From CAMDPA01 sp963825625 (GTDB taxonomy: Bacteria > Pseudomonadota > Alphaproteobacteria > Rhizobiales > Hyphomicrobiaceae), in NCBI GenBank assembly GCA_963825625.1, contig CAWGUF010000017.1:186001-250000 (forward strand): DNA of 64,000 nucleotides, in the 5' to 3' direction. The notes beneath the pieces were generated by a model that saw only the letters and a program-made list of their open reading frames with translations, made no database searches and was not told the DNA's origin. Below, piece after piece: positions 41,896 to 50,566 of this stretch (its first letter is position 1; each line of letters begins with the position of its first letter). The position numbers were made by a program, and so were the translations under genes.

Positions 41896-42897
41896 ATGAC
41901 TGAACCGTCCGAAAAGCGAAGTGCAGGCATCGACGCCGGTGACGATCAGGTGCTTGCCTTCCGTACCGTCCAATCACGGGCCCAAGGCCGGGTGGCCCAA
42001 CTCGGCACGACCGTCGATGAGATCCTGGCGGCGCACGCCTACCCCGAGCCGATCAGCCGCATTCTGGGAGAAGCGATTGCTCTGACTACCATGCTGGGCT
42101 CGCTTGTCCACGCGAACGGCCGATTGATATTGCAGACCAAATCCGACGGTCCATTACATCAGCTCGTCGTCCAATATCGCAGTCCTGGCCACCTGCGTGC
42201 ACTCGCACACTACGATCAGGAGCGACTGGAAGAGCAGATGCGCGAGGGCCGGCTCGGACAGGGCCATCTGCTGGGCTCCGGCCATCTGGCCATGACGATC
42301 GACCCGGGCGGCAACGAGCCGCGCAGCCAGGGCATTGTCGCGCTTGCCAATCACGACCTTGCTCAGGCGGCGCATACCTACTTTCGTCAATCCGAGCAGA
42401 TCCCGACACTGGTCCGACTGGCGGTCGCCAGACACCAGGTAAGAACCGGCAACGGCGCCTCGCCGGTCTGGCGTTGGCGCGCCGGTGGCCTGATAGTCCA
42501 GCGTCTGCCGGAAGACGCAACCATGCACGGACATGACATCTCTGGCATCGTCGGCACTGAGGCCGATGACGACAATCTGATCGGCGAGCGCGAGGATGAC
42601 TGGCAACGCGTGCGGACGCTGGCATCTACCGTCGAGGATCACGAGCTGCTCGATCCAACGTTGCCGTCCGAGCGCCTGCTCTACCGCCTGTTTGCCGACG
42701 AGGGGGTGCTGGCATCCGAGCCGGTGCGCGTCACCGCCCATTGCGGTTGCACCCGCGAGCGGGTGGAGAACCTGCTCAAGGGGTTCGGAGCCGACGAGCT
42801 TGCCGACATGCGTGAGGACGACGGCGGCGTCACGGTGACGTGCGACTACTGCAATGCGAAGTACCGCTTTTCTGCTGAAGATGTCGGCGCCATGTAG
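41896..42897 (+). CDS. hslO: Hsp33 redox-regulated chaperone
   Basis: Hsp33 is a cytoplasmic chaperone switched on by oxidation of its zinc-bound cysteines. The 333-residue product (ATG 41896, GAGGGCGA upstream) shows the N-terminal RTVQSRAQGRVAQLG, LLGSLVHANGRLILQTKSDG-type strands, GGNEPRSQGIVAL, and the C-terminal redox switch with C-G-C (~290) and C-D-Y-C (~320). Compared with E. coli (292 residues) it is long, with an acidic N-terminal extension, common in alphaproteobacteria. It follows argF by 122 bases. Confidence 0.92.
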   Translation: MTEPSEKRSAGIDAGDDQVLAFRTVQSRAQGRVAQLGTTVDEILAAHAYPEPISRILGEAIALTTMLGSLVHANGRLILQTKSDGPLHQLVVQYRSPGHLRALAHYDQERLEEQMREGRLGQGHLLGSGHLAMTIDPGGNEPRSQGIVALANHDLAQAAHTYFRQSEQIPTLVRLAVARHQVRTGNGASPVWRWRAGGLIVQRLPEDATMHGHDISGIVGTEADDDNLIGEREDDWQRVRTLASTVEDHELLDPTLPSERLLYRLFADEGVLASEPVRVTAHCGCTRERVENLLKGFGADELADMREDDGGVTVTCDYCNAKYRFSAEDVGAM

Positions 42898-43012
42898 GAT
42901 GTCAAGGCCGCAACCAGTTCACGTGCGCGGACCGAATTCGTCCTCGAGTGTCGATCGCGTCTGACCGCAAGTCATCCCAGCAAGTCACCCCAGCCATACG
43001 GACCGTTATCCG

Positions 43013-43261
43013 ATGTCGACTTACACGCTCAACAAGATGATCCGCGAGATCAACCGCAACCCAGCACGTCGCGAGGCCTACTTTGCGGATCCCGCTGCGT
43101 TCGCCGCCGATTTCCCGCTTGCCGAGGCGGAACGTCAGGCATTCCTGGCCAGGGATATCGGCGCGCTTTATCGGCTGGGGGTGCATGGCCTCATCCTGCG
43201 CCCGTTCACGCTGTTGCACAAAGTCCCGGAGCCCGAATATCTGAGCGCTATCCGGAGTTGA
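43013..43261 (+). CDS. LigA-like small subunit of an extradiol dioxygenase
   Basis: An 82-residue helical protein like the LigA (alpha) subunit of protocatechuate 4,5-dioxygenase: YTLNKMIREINRNPARREAYFADPAAFAADFPL, shown here in two parts, then RQAFLARDIGALYRLGVHGLILRPFT. LigA caps the active site of the catalytic LigB subunit. The start is ATG 43013. The LigB-like gene follows after 124 bases on the same strand, so the two should form one enzyme. Neither subunit shows unusual features. Confidence 0.85.
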   Translation: MSTYTLNKMIREINRNPARREAYFADPAAFAADFPLAEAERQAFLARDIGALYRLGVHGLILRPFTLLHKVPEPEYLSAIRS

Positions 43262-43385
43262 GGCCCGCGCCTCCTCGACAGCAAAGCCCTTTAAGCCTGC
43301 ACGATTGATGTTCGCGGACCCCAGAAAGAGGGGACACCAGAGAGAGCGGACACCAGACGAACCTGACCCCGGAGGAACCAGTCTC

Positions 43386-44228
43386 ATGCCGATCGTATAC
43401 GCCTGCGCCGCCAGCCATGCCCCCGGGATCACGGCTTGGACGGAGGCCGCCAGTCAGGACCAGAACGACGCCGTCCGCGCCGGCTTTGCGACGCTCGCAG
43501 CTGAGTGCGCGGCCACGTCACCGGACGCTATCCTCGTGTTGACGTCCGAGCACTGGGCCAACTTCTTCCTCGACCACGCGAGCGCCTTCTGCGTCGGACG
43601 TGGGGAAGGTTTCGAGGGGCCGGTCGAGCCGTGGCTGCGCATCGAGCGGCGAACCGTGGCCGGCAATCCGGATCTGGCCAATCGGCTGCTGGCGCACTGC
43701 TATGCCAACGGCTTCGAGCCTTCGCATTCCCACGAGATTCAGTTCGATCACGGAACGATGGTGCCGTTGTCGTTCCTCACACCCAAGCTCGACAAGCACG
43801 TCGTACCCCTCTTCTTCAACACGCTCGCACCCCCCAGACCCACGCCGCGCCGTTGCCTGGAGTTGGGCCGCGTGCTGCGGTCCGCGCTCGACGCTGCCCC
43901 GGAACGAATTGCGATCCTCGCGACCGGCGGGCTGTCACACGACCCCGGCGAGCGAAATCATGGCGTGATAGACACCGACTTCGATGCGAAATTCCTGGCC
44001 CGCATGACGTCGGCGGATCTGGCCGCATTGGCCGGCTATTCAGATAACGAGTTGCTGGCGGCCGGGGCCGGCACGCTCGAGCTTCTGGCCTGGATCTGCC
44101 TTGCTGGCATCATGGGCGAGGCCCGGCCGCGCACGGTTGCCTACCAGGCCGTCAAGCCGTGGGCCACCGGCATTGGCATGATCACCTACGGGGCGGTCGC
44201 AGCGGATGGGGAGCGAAAAGCGGCATGA
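43386..44228 (+). CDS. LigB-family extradiol dioxygenase, catalytic subunit
   Basis: A 280-residue class III extradiol dioxygenase subunit. Iron ligands are the early histidine (ASHAPGI, ~12), a second in SEHWANFFLDH (~57) and a glutamate further on; the catalytic histidine region is SHSHEIQFDHGTMVPLSFL (~125) and GGLSHDPG (~187). These cleave the ring of protocatechuate, gallate or related catechols next to the hydroxyls. ATG 43386 has GGAGGAA upstream. The stop overlaps the next gene's ATG by 4 bases (ATGA), giving an operon LigA-LigB-Ldh2. The downstream hydratase and aldolase of the meta-cleavage route are not here. Confidence 0.87.
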   Translation: MPIVYACAASHAPGITAWTEAASQDQNDAVRAGFATLAAECAATSPDAILVLTSEHWANFFLDHASAFCVGRGEGFEGPVEPWLRIERRTVAGNPDLANRLLAHCYANGFEPSHSHEIQFDHGTMVPLSFLTPKLDKHVVPLFFNTLAPPRPTPRRCLELGRVLRSALDAAPERIAILATGGLSHDPGERNHGVIDTDFDAKFLARMTSADLAALAGYSDNELLAAGAGTLELLAWICLAGIMGEARPRTVAYQAVKPWATGIGMITYGAVAADGERKAA

Positions 44229-45283
44229 CCAGCGGCACCAGCTATGTGAAAGTGGATCATGGGGCGCTGGCGCAGTTTGTGCGCGCGGTCCTGGCAACTA
44301 AAGGCGTCCGCGCCGATGATGCGGCGATGCTGGCCGACGCGCTTGTCTGGGCTGACATGCGCGACGTCGGCTCGCACGGCGTATTCCGCCTGCCCCGTTA
44401 CGTCACCTTCATGGAAGGTGGCCAGATGAATGCTGCCGCCGAAATCGAGGTGAAACTGAAGCTGCCCGCCGCGATCGTGCTGGAGGCGAACAAGGCGCCC
44501 GGCGCTATCGCGATGATGCACGCGACCCGAATGGCATGCGAGCACGCCAAGGGCGCAGGGCTGTGCTACGCCATCGCCAGCCACACCACGCACACCGGCG
44601 CCATCGGATATTTCGCGAACTGGGCGGCGGAGCGCGGCATGGCAGCCATCGTTGCCAGCGCCGGAACGCCCAACATGGCCTATCACGGCGCACGCGTGCC
44701 GAGCCTCTCCACAAGCCCGATCGCGATCGCGGTGCCCGGTGGCAGGAACGGCGTCATCGCGCTCGACATGTCGACGGCGATCCTCGGCATCGGCCGCCTG
44801 GCCCAGGCAAAAGAGCGCGGCGAGCCATTGCCCAAGGATGTTGCGCTCGACGATGACGGCAACGCAACGACCGACCCGGCCCGCGGCAATATTCCATTGC
44901 CGTTGGGCGGAGCCAAGGGCTCCGGCCTCGCGCTGATGCTGGAATGCTTGCTTGGCGTGATGGCGGGTGCACCGGTACTTGCCGGCATGATCGCGCCCGG
45001 CGGCAAGATTCGTCATGCCCACAACGGTGTCGTCATCGCGCTGGACGTCGCGCAGTTCCGTCCGGTCGCAGACTTCGAAGCCGATATCGAGGAGCTGGCA
45101 GATGCGATCAGGCAATTGCGGCGCCGCGATGGGGTAGATGAACTGTTGCTGCCCGGCGAGCGTGGCACCCGTGCCTATGTCAAGAGCCTGGCTGAGGGGA
45201 CGCGAATTTCCGCCGGCACCTGGAGCGCGCTCGAGAAGCTCGCTGCAAAGGTCGCCGTTCCAATGCCTCCACTGAAGGCATAG
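44225..45283 (+). CDS. Ldh2-family (malate/L-lactate) dehydrogenase
   Basis: A 352-residue NAD(P)-dependent dehydrogenase of the malate/lactate dehydrogenase 2 family, unrelated to classical Rossmann MDH. It carries DMRDVGSHGVFRLPRYV (~42), ASHTTHTGAIGYFANWA (~120), STSPIAIAVPGG, GNIPLPLGGAKGSGLALMLE (~225). Members reduce 2-oxo acids or act on sulfolactate, ureidoglycolate and similar. ATG 44225 overlaps the dioxygenase stop by 4 bases, so it is probably used on a ring-cleavage product or its fragment; this is inference. Confidence 0.85.
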   Translation: MTSGTSYVKVDHGALAQFVRAVLATKGVRADDAAMLADALVWADMRDVGSHGVFRLPRYVTFMEGGQMNAAAEIEVKLKLPAAIVLEANKAPGAIAMMHATRMACEHAKGAGLCYAIASHTTHTGAIGYFANWAAERGMAAIVASAGTPNMAYHGARVPSLSTSPIAIAVPGGRNGVIALDMSTAILGIGRLAQAKERGEPLPKDVALDDDGNATTDPARGNIPLPLGGAKGSGLALMLECLLGVMAGAPVLAGMIAPGGKIRHAHNGVVIALDVAQFRPVADFEADIEELADAIRQLRRRDGVDELLLPGERGTRAYVKSLAEGTRISAGTWSALEKLAAKVAVPMPPLKA

Positions 45284-45299
45284 CGCCTCACCAGTCTGT

Positions 45300-45336
45300 A
45301 ACAAAGAACGCCCGCGCTGATGTGGCGCGAGCGTTC
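45300..45336 (-). terminator. Probable terminator behind the Bug receptor gene
   Basis: On the minus strand an imperfect stem gaacgctcgcgc/gcgcgggcgttc is followed by TTTGTT. It lies 37 bases past the receptor stop and between two convergent genes, and may also end the Ldh2 transcript. Confidence 0.5.
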
Positions 45337-45373
45337 CTGCACACAATCTGCTTACGGATCGAGCTGAGCCGCT

Positions 45374-46450
45374 TTAGCGATTGCTCTCCGTGCTCAGCTC
45401 CTTCGCCTTCTGCACTACCGCGGGCGGGGTCTTGAGGAAGCCGTCGACCAGCTTGGCGATGCGCTCGGCTTTCATCGGCTTGAAGTCAACCGACGTACGC
45501 TTGCCTTCAGCGATCAACGCCGGGTCCTTCATTGTCGCCTCGAACGCTGCCCGCAGCGCAGCCAGACGCTCCGCCGGAATTCCCGGTGGGGCGACGAGCG
45601 GGCGTGTGATCGAGGTCGGGCGGAAGATCAGCTCGGCGATTTGCTGCATTTCCTCGCCCTTGCCCTTGATCAGCTCGCCGATCGAGGCGGCATCCCCGAA
45701 GGTGTCCACCTTTTCCTCGAAAGCTGCCTGGAACAGGATTTTGAGGTCGCCGGATTTGACATCCTGCTTGAATGCAGTCAGCACGGACGACTCGAACATT
45801 CCGCATGTTGCGTCAGCTTCGCCTTTTTGCATGGCAAGGTTGATCGCCTTGGTTCCCTTGTATCCGTTGACGATCTTGAGCGGCGCATTGAACGCCTTCT
45901 TCAGGAAAACCGGAATGCGGGATGTTGTGTTCTCCGGCGACAGGGCGCCGAAGACGACCGTCTTCTTCGCGTTCTGCATGTCGGCGAACGTCTTGATGTT
46001 CGCACCGCCGCCCTTCCAGATGCCGCAGGACTGGATGTCGGTGTGGATGTTGCCGATCCAGCCCAGCTTGCCGGCATCGAATTGAGCATTCTTGTTGCCG
46101 AACAGCGGCTCCAGAACAATCGCGGCAGAGAACATGCCGATAGCCGTCCCGTCCTTGGGGGCGGCATTGTAGATGAAGTTCAGGGCTCGCATGCTGCCTG
46201 CGCCCGCCATGTTCGACACCACGACTGTCGGGTTTCCCGGCACGTGCTTGCTCAAGTGCCGGGTGAATGTTCGGGCCGCGGTGTCATACCCGCCGCCGGC
46301 GCCGAAGCCGACGTAGAGTGTCAGCGTCTTGCCCTTGTAGAAATCCGCCACCGGCTCCGCCATTGCACCCGCCGGCATCAAGGCTATAGCCAGCCCGAGC
46401 GTGAATGCGCCCGGCCCCATCTGCTTCCAGTGCTGCTGTGTCAGCGCCAT
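45374..46450 (-). CDS. Bug/TctC-family periplasmic solute receptor
   Basis: A 358-residue binding protein with signal peptide (cleavage near GAMA, residue ~31), then VADFYKGKTLTLYVGFGAGGGYD and VPGNPTVVVSNMAGAGSMRA (~70). The next part, ENTTSRIPVFLKKAFN and GYKGTKAINLAMQKGE, matches TctC relatives. The start is ATG 46450 with AAGGAGG. It converges with the LigAB-Ldh2 group and so may supply that pathway with an aromatic acid, though it lies in the opposite direction and has no partner genes. Confidence 0.88.
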   Translation of the reverse strand: MALTQQHWKQMGPGAFTLGLAIALMPAGAMAEPVADFYKGKTLTLYVGFGAGGGYDTAARTFTRHLSKHVPGNPTVVVSNMAGAGSMRALNFIYNAAPKDGTAIGMFSAAIVLEPLFGNKNAQFDAGKLGWIGNIHTDIQSCGIWKGGGANIKTFADMQNAKKTVVFGALSPENTTSRIPVFLKKAFNAPLKIVNGYKGTKAINLAMQKGEADATCGMFESSVLTAFKQDVKSGDLKILFQAAFEEKVDTFGDAASIGELIKGKGEEMQQIAELIFRPTSITRPLVAPPGIPAERLAALRAAFEATMKDPALIAEGKRTSVDFKPMKAERIAKLVDGFLKTPPAVVQKAKELSTESNR

Positions 46451-46545
46451 CTTGCCGTCCTCCTTGCCGTCGTTCTTGATTGTTGGAAAACAAGTTTGAA
46501 GCTTTGCCATGGCATCTGGCAAGACCGGAAGACGCACGATTGGTC

Positions 46546-47484
46546 TCATTGGTCCCTGGCCAGAGGATGATGCTCGTTGACGAGCTGCTTCAGGCGCTCA
46601 TCCAGCACGTGGGTATATATCTCCGTTGTCGAGATATCGGCATGCCCGAGCAGCTGCTGCACCGCCCGCAAATCTGCGCCGCGGTCGAGCAGATGGCTGG
46701 CGAACGCATGCCTCAGCACATGCGGCGAGACGCGCTCCGGATCGAGCCCGGCTTCCGCCGCCAGCTCTTTCAGCTCCTGTCCGAGGTGCTGCCGCGACAG
46801 ATGCCCGTCAGCCCCCTTCGATGGAAACAGCCAGCGGCTTTTCAGCATTGGCGCAAGGCCGTCCTCAGGAGCCTCGCCTAAGGCGAGATAGCGGTCGAGC
46901 GCCGTTCTTGCGCTTGCATTGAGAGGCACCAGCCGTTCGCGCTGTCCCTTGCCGCGTATCGTCAGCATGCGCGAATCCCCGGTCAGGGCCGCACGCGGCA
47001 ACCCCACCAGTTCCGACACACGCATGCCAGTGGCATAAAGCATCTCGATCAGGCAGTTGAGCCGCACGGCCCGGGCCCTTTCCCGCCCGACGGTTCCAGC
47101 AATTCGCACTCCGGCTCGCTCGAGCAGCCTGTCCACTTCGGCCACGGAAAGCGTCTTCGGCAGCGGCCGCGAAAGCTTCGGACCGCTGAGATTGTAAGCG
47201 GGATCCTCGTTGATGTGGCCTTCAGCGACCAGAAACTTGAACAATTGCCTCACTGCCGAAAGCCGCCGTGCCCGCGATGCTGGTGCGAGCCCCTCGGTTG
47301 CCAGCGCTTGCGCGTAGGCGGCAAGGTCCGCGGGCGCGGCCTCGCGCAGTGCCTTCCCCGCACGCCTCATGAAGCTCTCGGCATGATCCAGATCGCGCCT
47401 GTAGGCATCGATGGTATTTTGCGATGCGCCTCGCTCCGCGGCCTGCATCTCCAGGAACTGACCTATGTCGTCGCGCTCGGTCAT
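46546..47484 (-). CDS. xerD: Site-specific tyrosine recombinase XerD
   Basis: XerD with XerC resolves chromosome dimers at dif. The 312-residue protein has the N-terminal SAM-like domain (FLEMQAAERGASQNTIDAYRRDL) and the catalytic domain with arginine in YATGMRVSELVGL (~165), the lysine in IRGKGQRERLVPL, H-x-x-R as SPHVLRHAFASHLL (~250), and the second H and Y in LLGHADISTTEIYTHV (~273-288). It is the housekeeping copy: it adjoins the aroK-aroB neighbourhood and shows no sign of a mobile element. The upstream (minus strand) gene of the pair is the large secreted protein at 47526. Confidence 0.93.
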   Translation of the reverse strand: MTERDDIGQFLEMQAAERGASQNTIDAYRRDLDHAESFMRRAGKALREAAPADLAAYAQALATEGLAPASRARRLSAVRQLFKFLVAEGHINEDPAYNLSGPKLSRPLPKTLSVAEVDRLLERAGVRIAGTVGRERARAVRLNCLIEMLYATGMRVSELVGLPRAALTGDSRMLTIRGKGQRERLVPLNASARTALDRYLALGEAPEDGLAPMLKSRWLFPSKGADGHLSRQHLGQELKELAAEAGLDPERVSPHVLRHAFASHLLDRGADLRAVQQLLGHADISTTEIYTHVLDERLKQLVNEHHPLARDQ

Positions 47485-47525
47485 ACCGCGGGCCCCGTTG
47501 CATTCGCCTTATCTGCTGCGGTCGA

Positions 47526-49460
47526 TCACGAGTTGGCCGCGCGCGGCCACAGCGCGAACAGAGCCTCAAATCCGAGCCGGCGCGCCTCAGCCATCAGTCC
47601 CACTCGCTTCAATGCCCGGATTGAATCACCGATCGCAATGATCTGGGCGCCGTCAGTAGCGTCAGGTCCCAGCGTTCGGATGACAAGCAGGATCGTACGC
47701 ACTTGGTCGCGCGCCTTGGCCGCCTGGTTCAATTCGTGCAGCACGCCTGTTGGCGGCAGAAAGCCCTGGGTCGGTTGCGGTGCACGGCTCGACGCCTCCC
47801 ACAACCTGAACGGCACCTGATAATCGAGTGCATCCAGCACTGTCGCCAGCCGATGCAACGCATCTGGCGTCAAGCGGCCGCGTAGTGCGAGTTCCTCGAT
47901 TGAAGACAAGCTTTCGCCGCGTCTCGTGCGTTGGTCTGCGTCGGCGATGTCGATCAGCGCGAGCCAGTGCTCCAACGGGCTCCCGGCAGGCCCCGTCCTG
48001 CCTGCATCGCGATTGGCAAAGCTGACCCATGCCCGCGCATCCTCGATGCGCCCGGCTGCGAGCATGACCTCTATGCCTGTCTCTGTGAACCAGCCGATTT
48101 CAGGTACTGGCCTGATCTCGGCGACGACCGGGGCCAGCGCAGCTGCCATCTGCAGATAAAGCCCGTTCCGCCGCGCGTCATCCAGGGCAGAGCGAACGTG
48201 TCTGGTTTTCTTGAAGGGTGTACGCTCTTCCGCCGCTGCCCTGAACAACAGCGCTCGCTTGATGGCAGCATCGCCCCGGTCGCGTGAGCCCTGCTCCGGA
48301 ATGGACTGCTGACGATAAACATCCGCCAGTTTCTCCGGCGGGATGGCGTTGAGCCGCGCCGCCGCCTCTGCCGCATGCAAACGGGAGACGGGATCCGCGC
48401 TCTTGCTCGCTGCTATGGCGGCAATGGCGGCAGGCTCGGCTCCGTCGACCGGCACCGAGCGAGGGGCCTGCTTGCCGGCCTCGGCCAACCGCCACTGTAC
48501 AGTATTCAGGCGTTTGATCTTCTCGAGCGACGGCGCATCCCCCACCGCCACCGCGTCCAGCAGGGCCAGCGTCTCCGGCGACGCCGCACCCTGTTCGCGC
48601 GCCAGATTAGCTGCCAGTCCCGCACCTGCCGCATTGCCGTTGGCCGCCGCGCAGTAGCCCTGCATGATGAGGACTTCCGCCGCCAGCCGATCCGGGATCT
48701 CCTTTCGCGCCGCCGCCGCCGCACGCACCGAGTTGCACGCCCGTTCACGGTCGCCATCGGCCAACGCGACACGAGAGGCAAGGACCTGCATCACGGGTGA
48801 CTGCATCACAGTCGGGTCCACGCCGGCAACAACATCGGCGGCTGGCCTGACCAGTCCGGCCCGATACAGCACCTCGGCCCTCATCGCCACATGCTCGGCC
48901 GAGCCGCCAGAAAGAATGCTGTCCGGCGCCGCGAACAGGCTTCGCAGCATTTTGGTCAGGGTTGGCGAGCGCGACGGTATGGAAAGTCCCGCCAGCAGCT
49001 CCGCCATGGCTTTGGTGTCGAAGCCGGTACCGCCGTTTGGTCTCGAAATTGGCTGAGGCAGCCCCGGCAGCGGCGCCAGGTCCGCACTCTCGAGTTTCTC
49101 GCGCGGCCCCGCGGTTCCGAACGCCGGCGGCTGGGCGCCCGGAGGCCCGCTACCGCCGCCTGCGGTGGGGGGCGGCTCACCGAACCCTCGCGTCCCCTCC
49201 CGCAATGGGCCGGGCGTGCCCGACATCGGCGGTAGATAAGCACCAGGCGGGGCAGTCACAGGTGGTTGCGGTGCGCGCCGGCGGGGTGGTTCCGCCGTGG
49301 GAAAGCCAGTGGCGTCGGCGAATGGGTTCCAGTTCTCCTGTGCCGCAACGGGCTGACCGGCGGCAATCATCACCGCCACCGCAATCAGCGCCTTCAGGTG
49401 CCCGGTTGCCACCGTCGCTCTCGCTTGGTGCCATGCTGGATAAGCGTAGGGGCTTGTCAT
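47526..49460 (-). CDS. Large exported protein of unknown function
   Basis: A 644-residue protein with a hydrophobic signal segment (~20-38, LKALIAVAVMIAAGQPVAA) followed by a long Pro/Gly-rich linker (~45-125) and then an Ala-rich, helical, TPR-like C-terminal region (~150-640). No known domain is recognised. Its start ATG overlaps the stop codon of a 48-residue membrane protein gene (ATGA), so the two are coupled, an arrangement I have the impression is conserved in Hyphomicrobiales between xerD and aroK. It lies 42 bases upstream of xerD on the same strand. A role in the cell envelope or in division is plausible but not shown. Confidence 0.7.
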   Translation of the reverse strand: MTSPYAYPAWHQARATVATGHLKALIAVAVMIAAGQPVAAQENWNPFADATGFPTAEPPRRRAPQPPVTAPPGAYLPPMSGTPGPLREGTRGFGEPPPTAGGGSGPPGAQPPAFGTAGPREKLESADLAPLPGLPQPISRPNGGTGFDTKAMAELLAGLSIPSRSPTLTKMLRSLFAAPDSILSGGSAEHVAMRAEVLYRAGLVRPAADVVAGVDPTVMQSPVMQVLASRVALADGDRERACNSVRAAAAARKEIPDRLAAEVLIMQGYCAAANGNAAGAGLAANLAREQGAASPETLALLDAVAVGDAPSLEKIKRLNTVQWRLAEAGKQAPRSVPVDGAEPAAIAAIAASKSADPVSRLHAAEAAARLNAIPPEKLADVYRQQSIPEQGSRDRGDAAIKRALLFRAAAEERTPFKKTRHVRSALDDARRNGLYLQMAAALAPVVAEIRPVPEIGWFTETGIEVMLAAGRIEDARAWVSFANRDAGRTGPAGSPLEHWLALIDIADADQRTRRGESLSSIEELALRGRLTPDALHRLATVLDALDYQVPFRLWEASSRAPQPTQGFLPPTGVLHELNQAAKARDQVRTILLVIRTLGPDATDGAQIIAIGDSIRALKRVGLMAEARRLGFEALFALWPRAANS

Positions 49461-49603
49461 TGCTTGCGGATCTTCAACGTTCCGATGGAGTAGGATGTAT
49501 CGCGCGGCTTGGGCTCGAACCGTGTGGCAAGCACGTAGAGCGTCAGATAGGTCACCGCGAACATGGCGACGACGATCGTGATGAAGCGGAAGAATGTCGG
49601 CAT
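49457..49603 (-). CDS. Small membrane protein (48 residues) coupled to the large exported protein
   Basis: From ATG 49603 the frame encodes MPTFFRFITIVVAMFAVTYL, then TLYVLATRFEPKPRDTSYS and IGTLKIRKQ. One hydrophobic segment (~7-25) is followed by a short basic/polar tail with the motif RFEPKPRD. The stop TGA overlaps the next ATG by 4 bases, typical of translational coupling. It is too short for common gene-calling cutoffs. The hydrophobic-then-charged composition and the tight overlap make it likely to be real. Confidence 0.7.
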   Translation of the reverse strand: MPTFFRFITIVVAMFAVTYLTLYVLATRFEPKPRDTSYSIGTLKIRKQ

Positions 49604-49935
49604 TGGCAGGCCCTGCTCTTCTGCCTTATACTAATCCGTGGTCATCTTGGCGCCAGTGTGGCCCGCTGCCGTGGGCATGCGGTCATACAGGCAAAGCCGC
49701 CCGCAAATGGGGCAAAGCAGCGTCCAACGATGCACTGATCTCGTTGCGGCTGAGAGTTCGTGTCCCGTCCCCGGCGACCTTGGCTTGCTATCGGGCCGAC
49801 AGGTGCTAGAAAGCCTCGTCCGCACACTCGGTGCATCAAGCTCAGAAATCGTCGTTTATAACCTAGCAGACGATTTGTCGGCGTGCACGCCGTGACGGAC
49901 CGCGGGTAGGACGCCCGCCACGAGTACGAGCCTGG
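49604..49935. other. Divergent gap between the small membrane gene and aroK
   Basis: About 330 bases carrying the promoters of two divergent transcripts, aroK-aroB on the plus strand and the small-protein gene on the minus strand. I see no third gene. A string near 49740-49790 ending cccgtccccgg recalls the 3' part of a tRNA but lacks a paired T-arm. Confidence 0.5.
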
Positions 49936-50547
49936 ATGACTGGATCGGGAATGGCGGACTTCAGTCACATCGCCGCGAAGCTTCGACCCGCTCTTGGCGA
50001 CCGTGCGCTTGTCATGGTCGGAATGATGGGCTGCGGCAAGACCGCGGTTGGAAAACGTCTAGCCACGGTTATGGGCCTGAAGTTCGTCGACGCCGATGAC
50101 GAGATCGAGAAGGCCGCCGGCATGACGATCAACGAGATCTTCGCCAACCTTGGGGAGGAGCACTTCCGCGACGGCGAGCGCCGCGTAATCGCGCGGCTTC
50201 TGGCCGGCGGCGCCCAGGTGTTGGCGACCGGCGGTGGAGCATTCATGAGCGAGGAGACCCGTGATCGCGTCAAGGCGGGCGGCATCTCGATCTGGCTGCG
50301 GGCCGAGCTGCCGATCCTGATGAAGCGGGTGATGCGGCGGGATAATCGGCCGCTCTTGAAAACGCCTGATCCGGAAGGCCGCATGCGGGAGCTGATCGCT
50401 GCCCGCTATCCGATCTACGCGGAAGCGGACATCACAGTCGAAAGCCGCGAGGTCGCCCATGACGTGATCGTCGGCGAGATCCTCGAGAGGTTGGCGAAGG
50501 GGCCGCTTGCCGAAGCGTTGGCCCAGGACGACAAGGGAGCCGGCTGA
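49936..50547 (+). CDS. aroK: Shikimate kinase
   Basis: AroK phosphorylates shikimate at the 3-hydroxyl using ATP. The 203-residue protein has the P-loop GMMGCGKTAVGKR (~29-41), the shikimate-binding DADDEIEKAAGMTINEIF (~51), ATGGGAFM (~96) and the RxxLL-type loop DNRPLLKT. The alternative ATG at 49951 is also usable. It overlaps no neighbour; aroB follows after 19 bases, the usual order of the pair. Confidence 0.94.
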   Translation: MTGSGMADFSHIAAKLRPALGDRALVMVGMMGCGKTAVGKRLATVMGLKFVDADDEIEKAAGMTINEIFANLGEEHFRDGERRVIARLLAGGAQVLATGGGAFMSEETRDRVKAGGISIWLRAELPILMKRVMRRDNRPLLKTPDPEGRMRELIAARYPIYAEADITVESREVAHDVIVGEILERLAKGPLAEALAQDDKGAG

Positions 50548-50566
50548 ACCGGCAAGGTGGACATTC

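Noticed and set aside
43013..45283. Complete protocatechuate or gallate meta-cleavage operon
   Set aside because: Only ring-cleavage subunits and one Ldh2 dehydrogenase are present; hydratase, aldolase and semialdehyde dehydrogenase are missing.
46546..47484. Integrase of a mobile element
   Set aside because: The recombinase is housekeeping XerD by motif and by neighbours (aroK/aroB side), with no attachment repeats around it.
49740..49790. tRNA 3'-end-like string (agttcgtgtcccgtccccgg)
   Set aside because: The would-be T-arm does not pair and no acceptor stem or anticodon arm is upstream, so it is not a tRNA.
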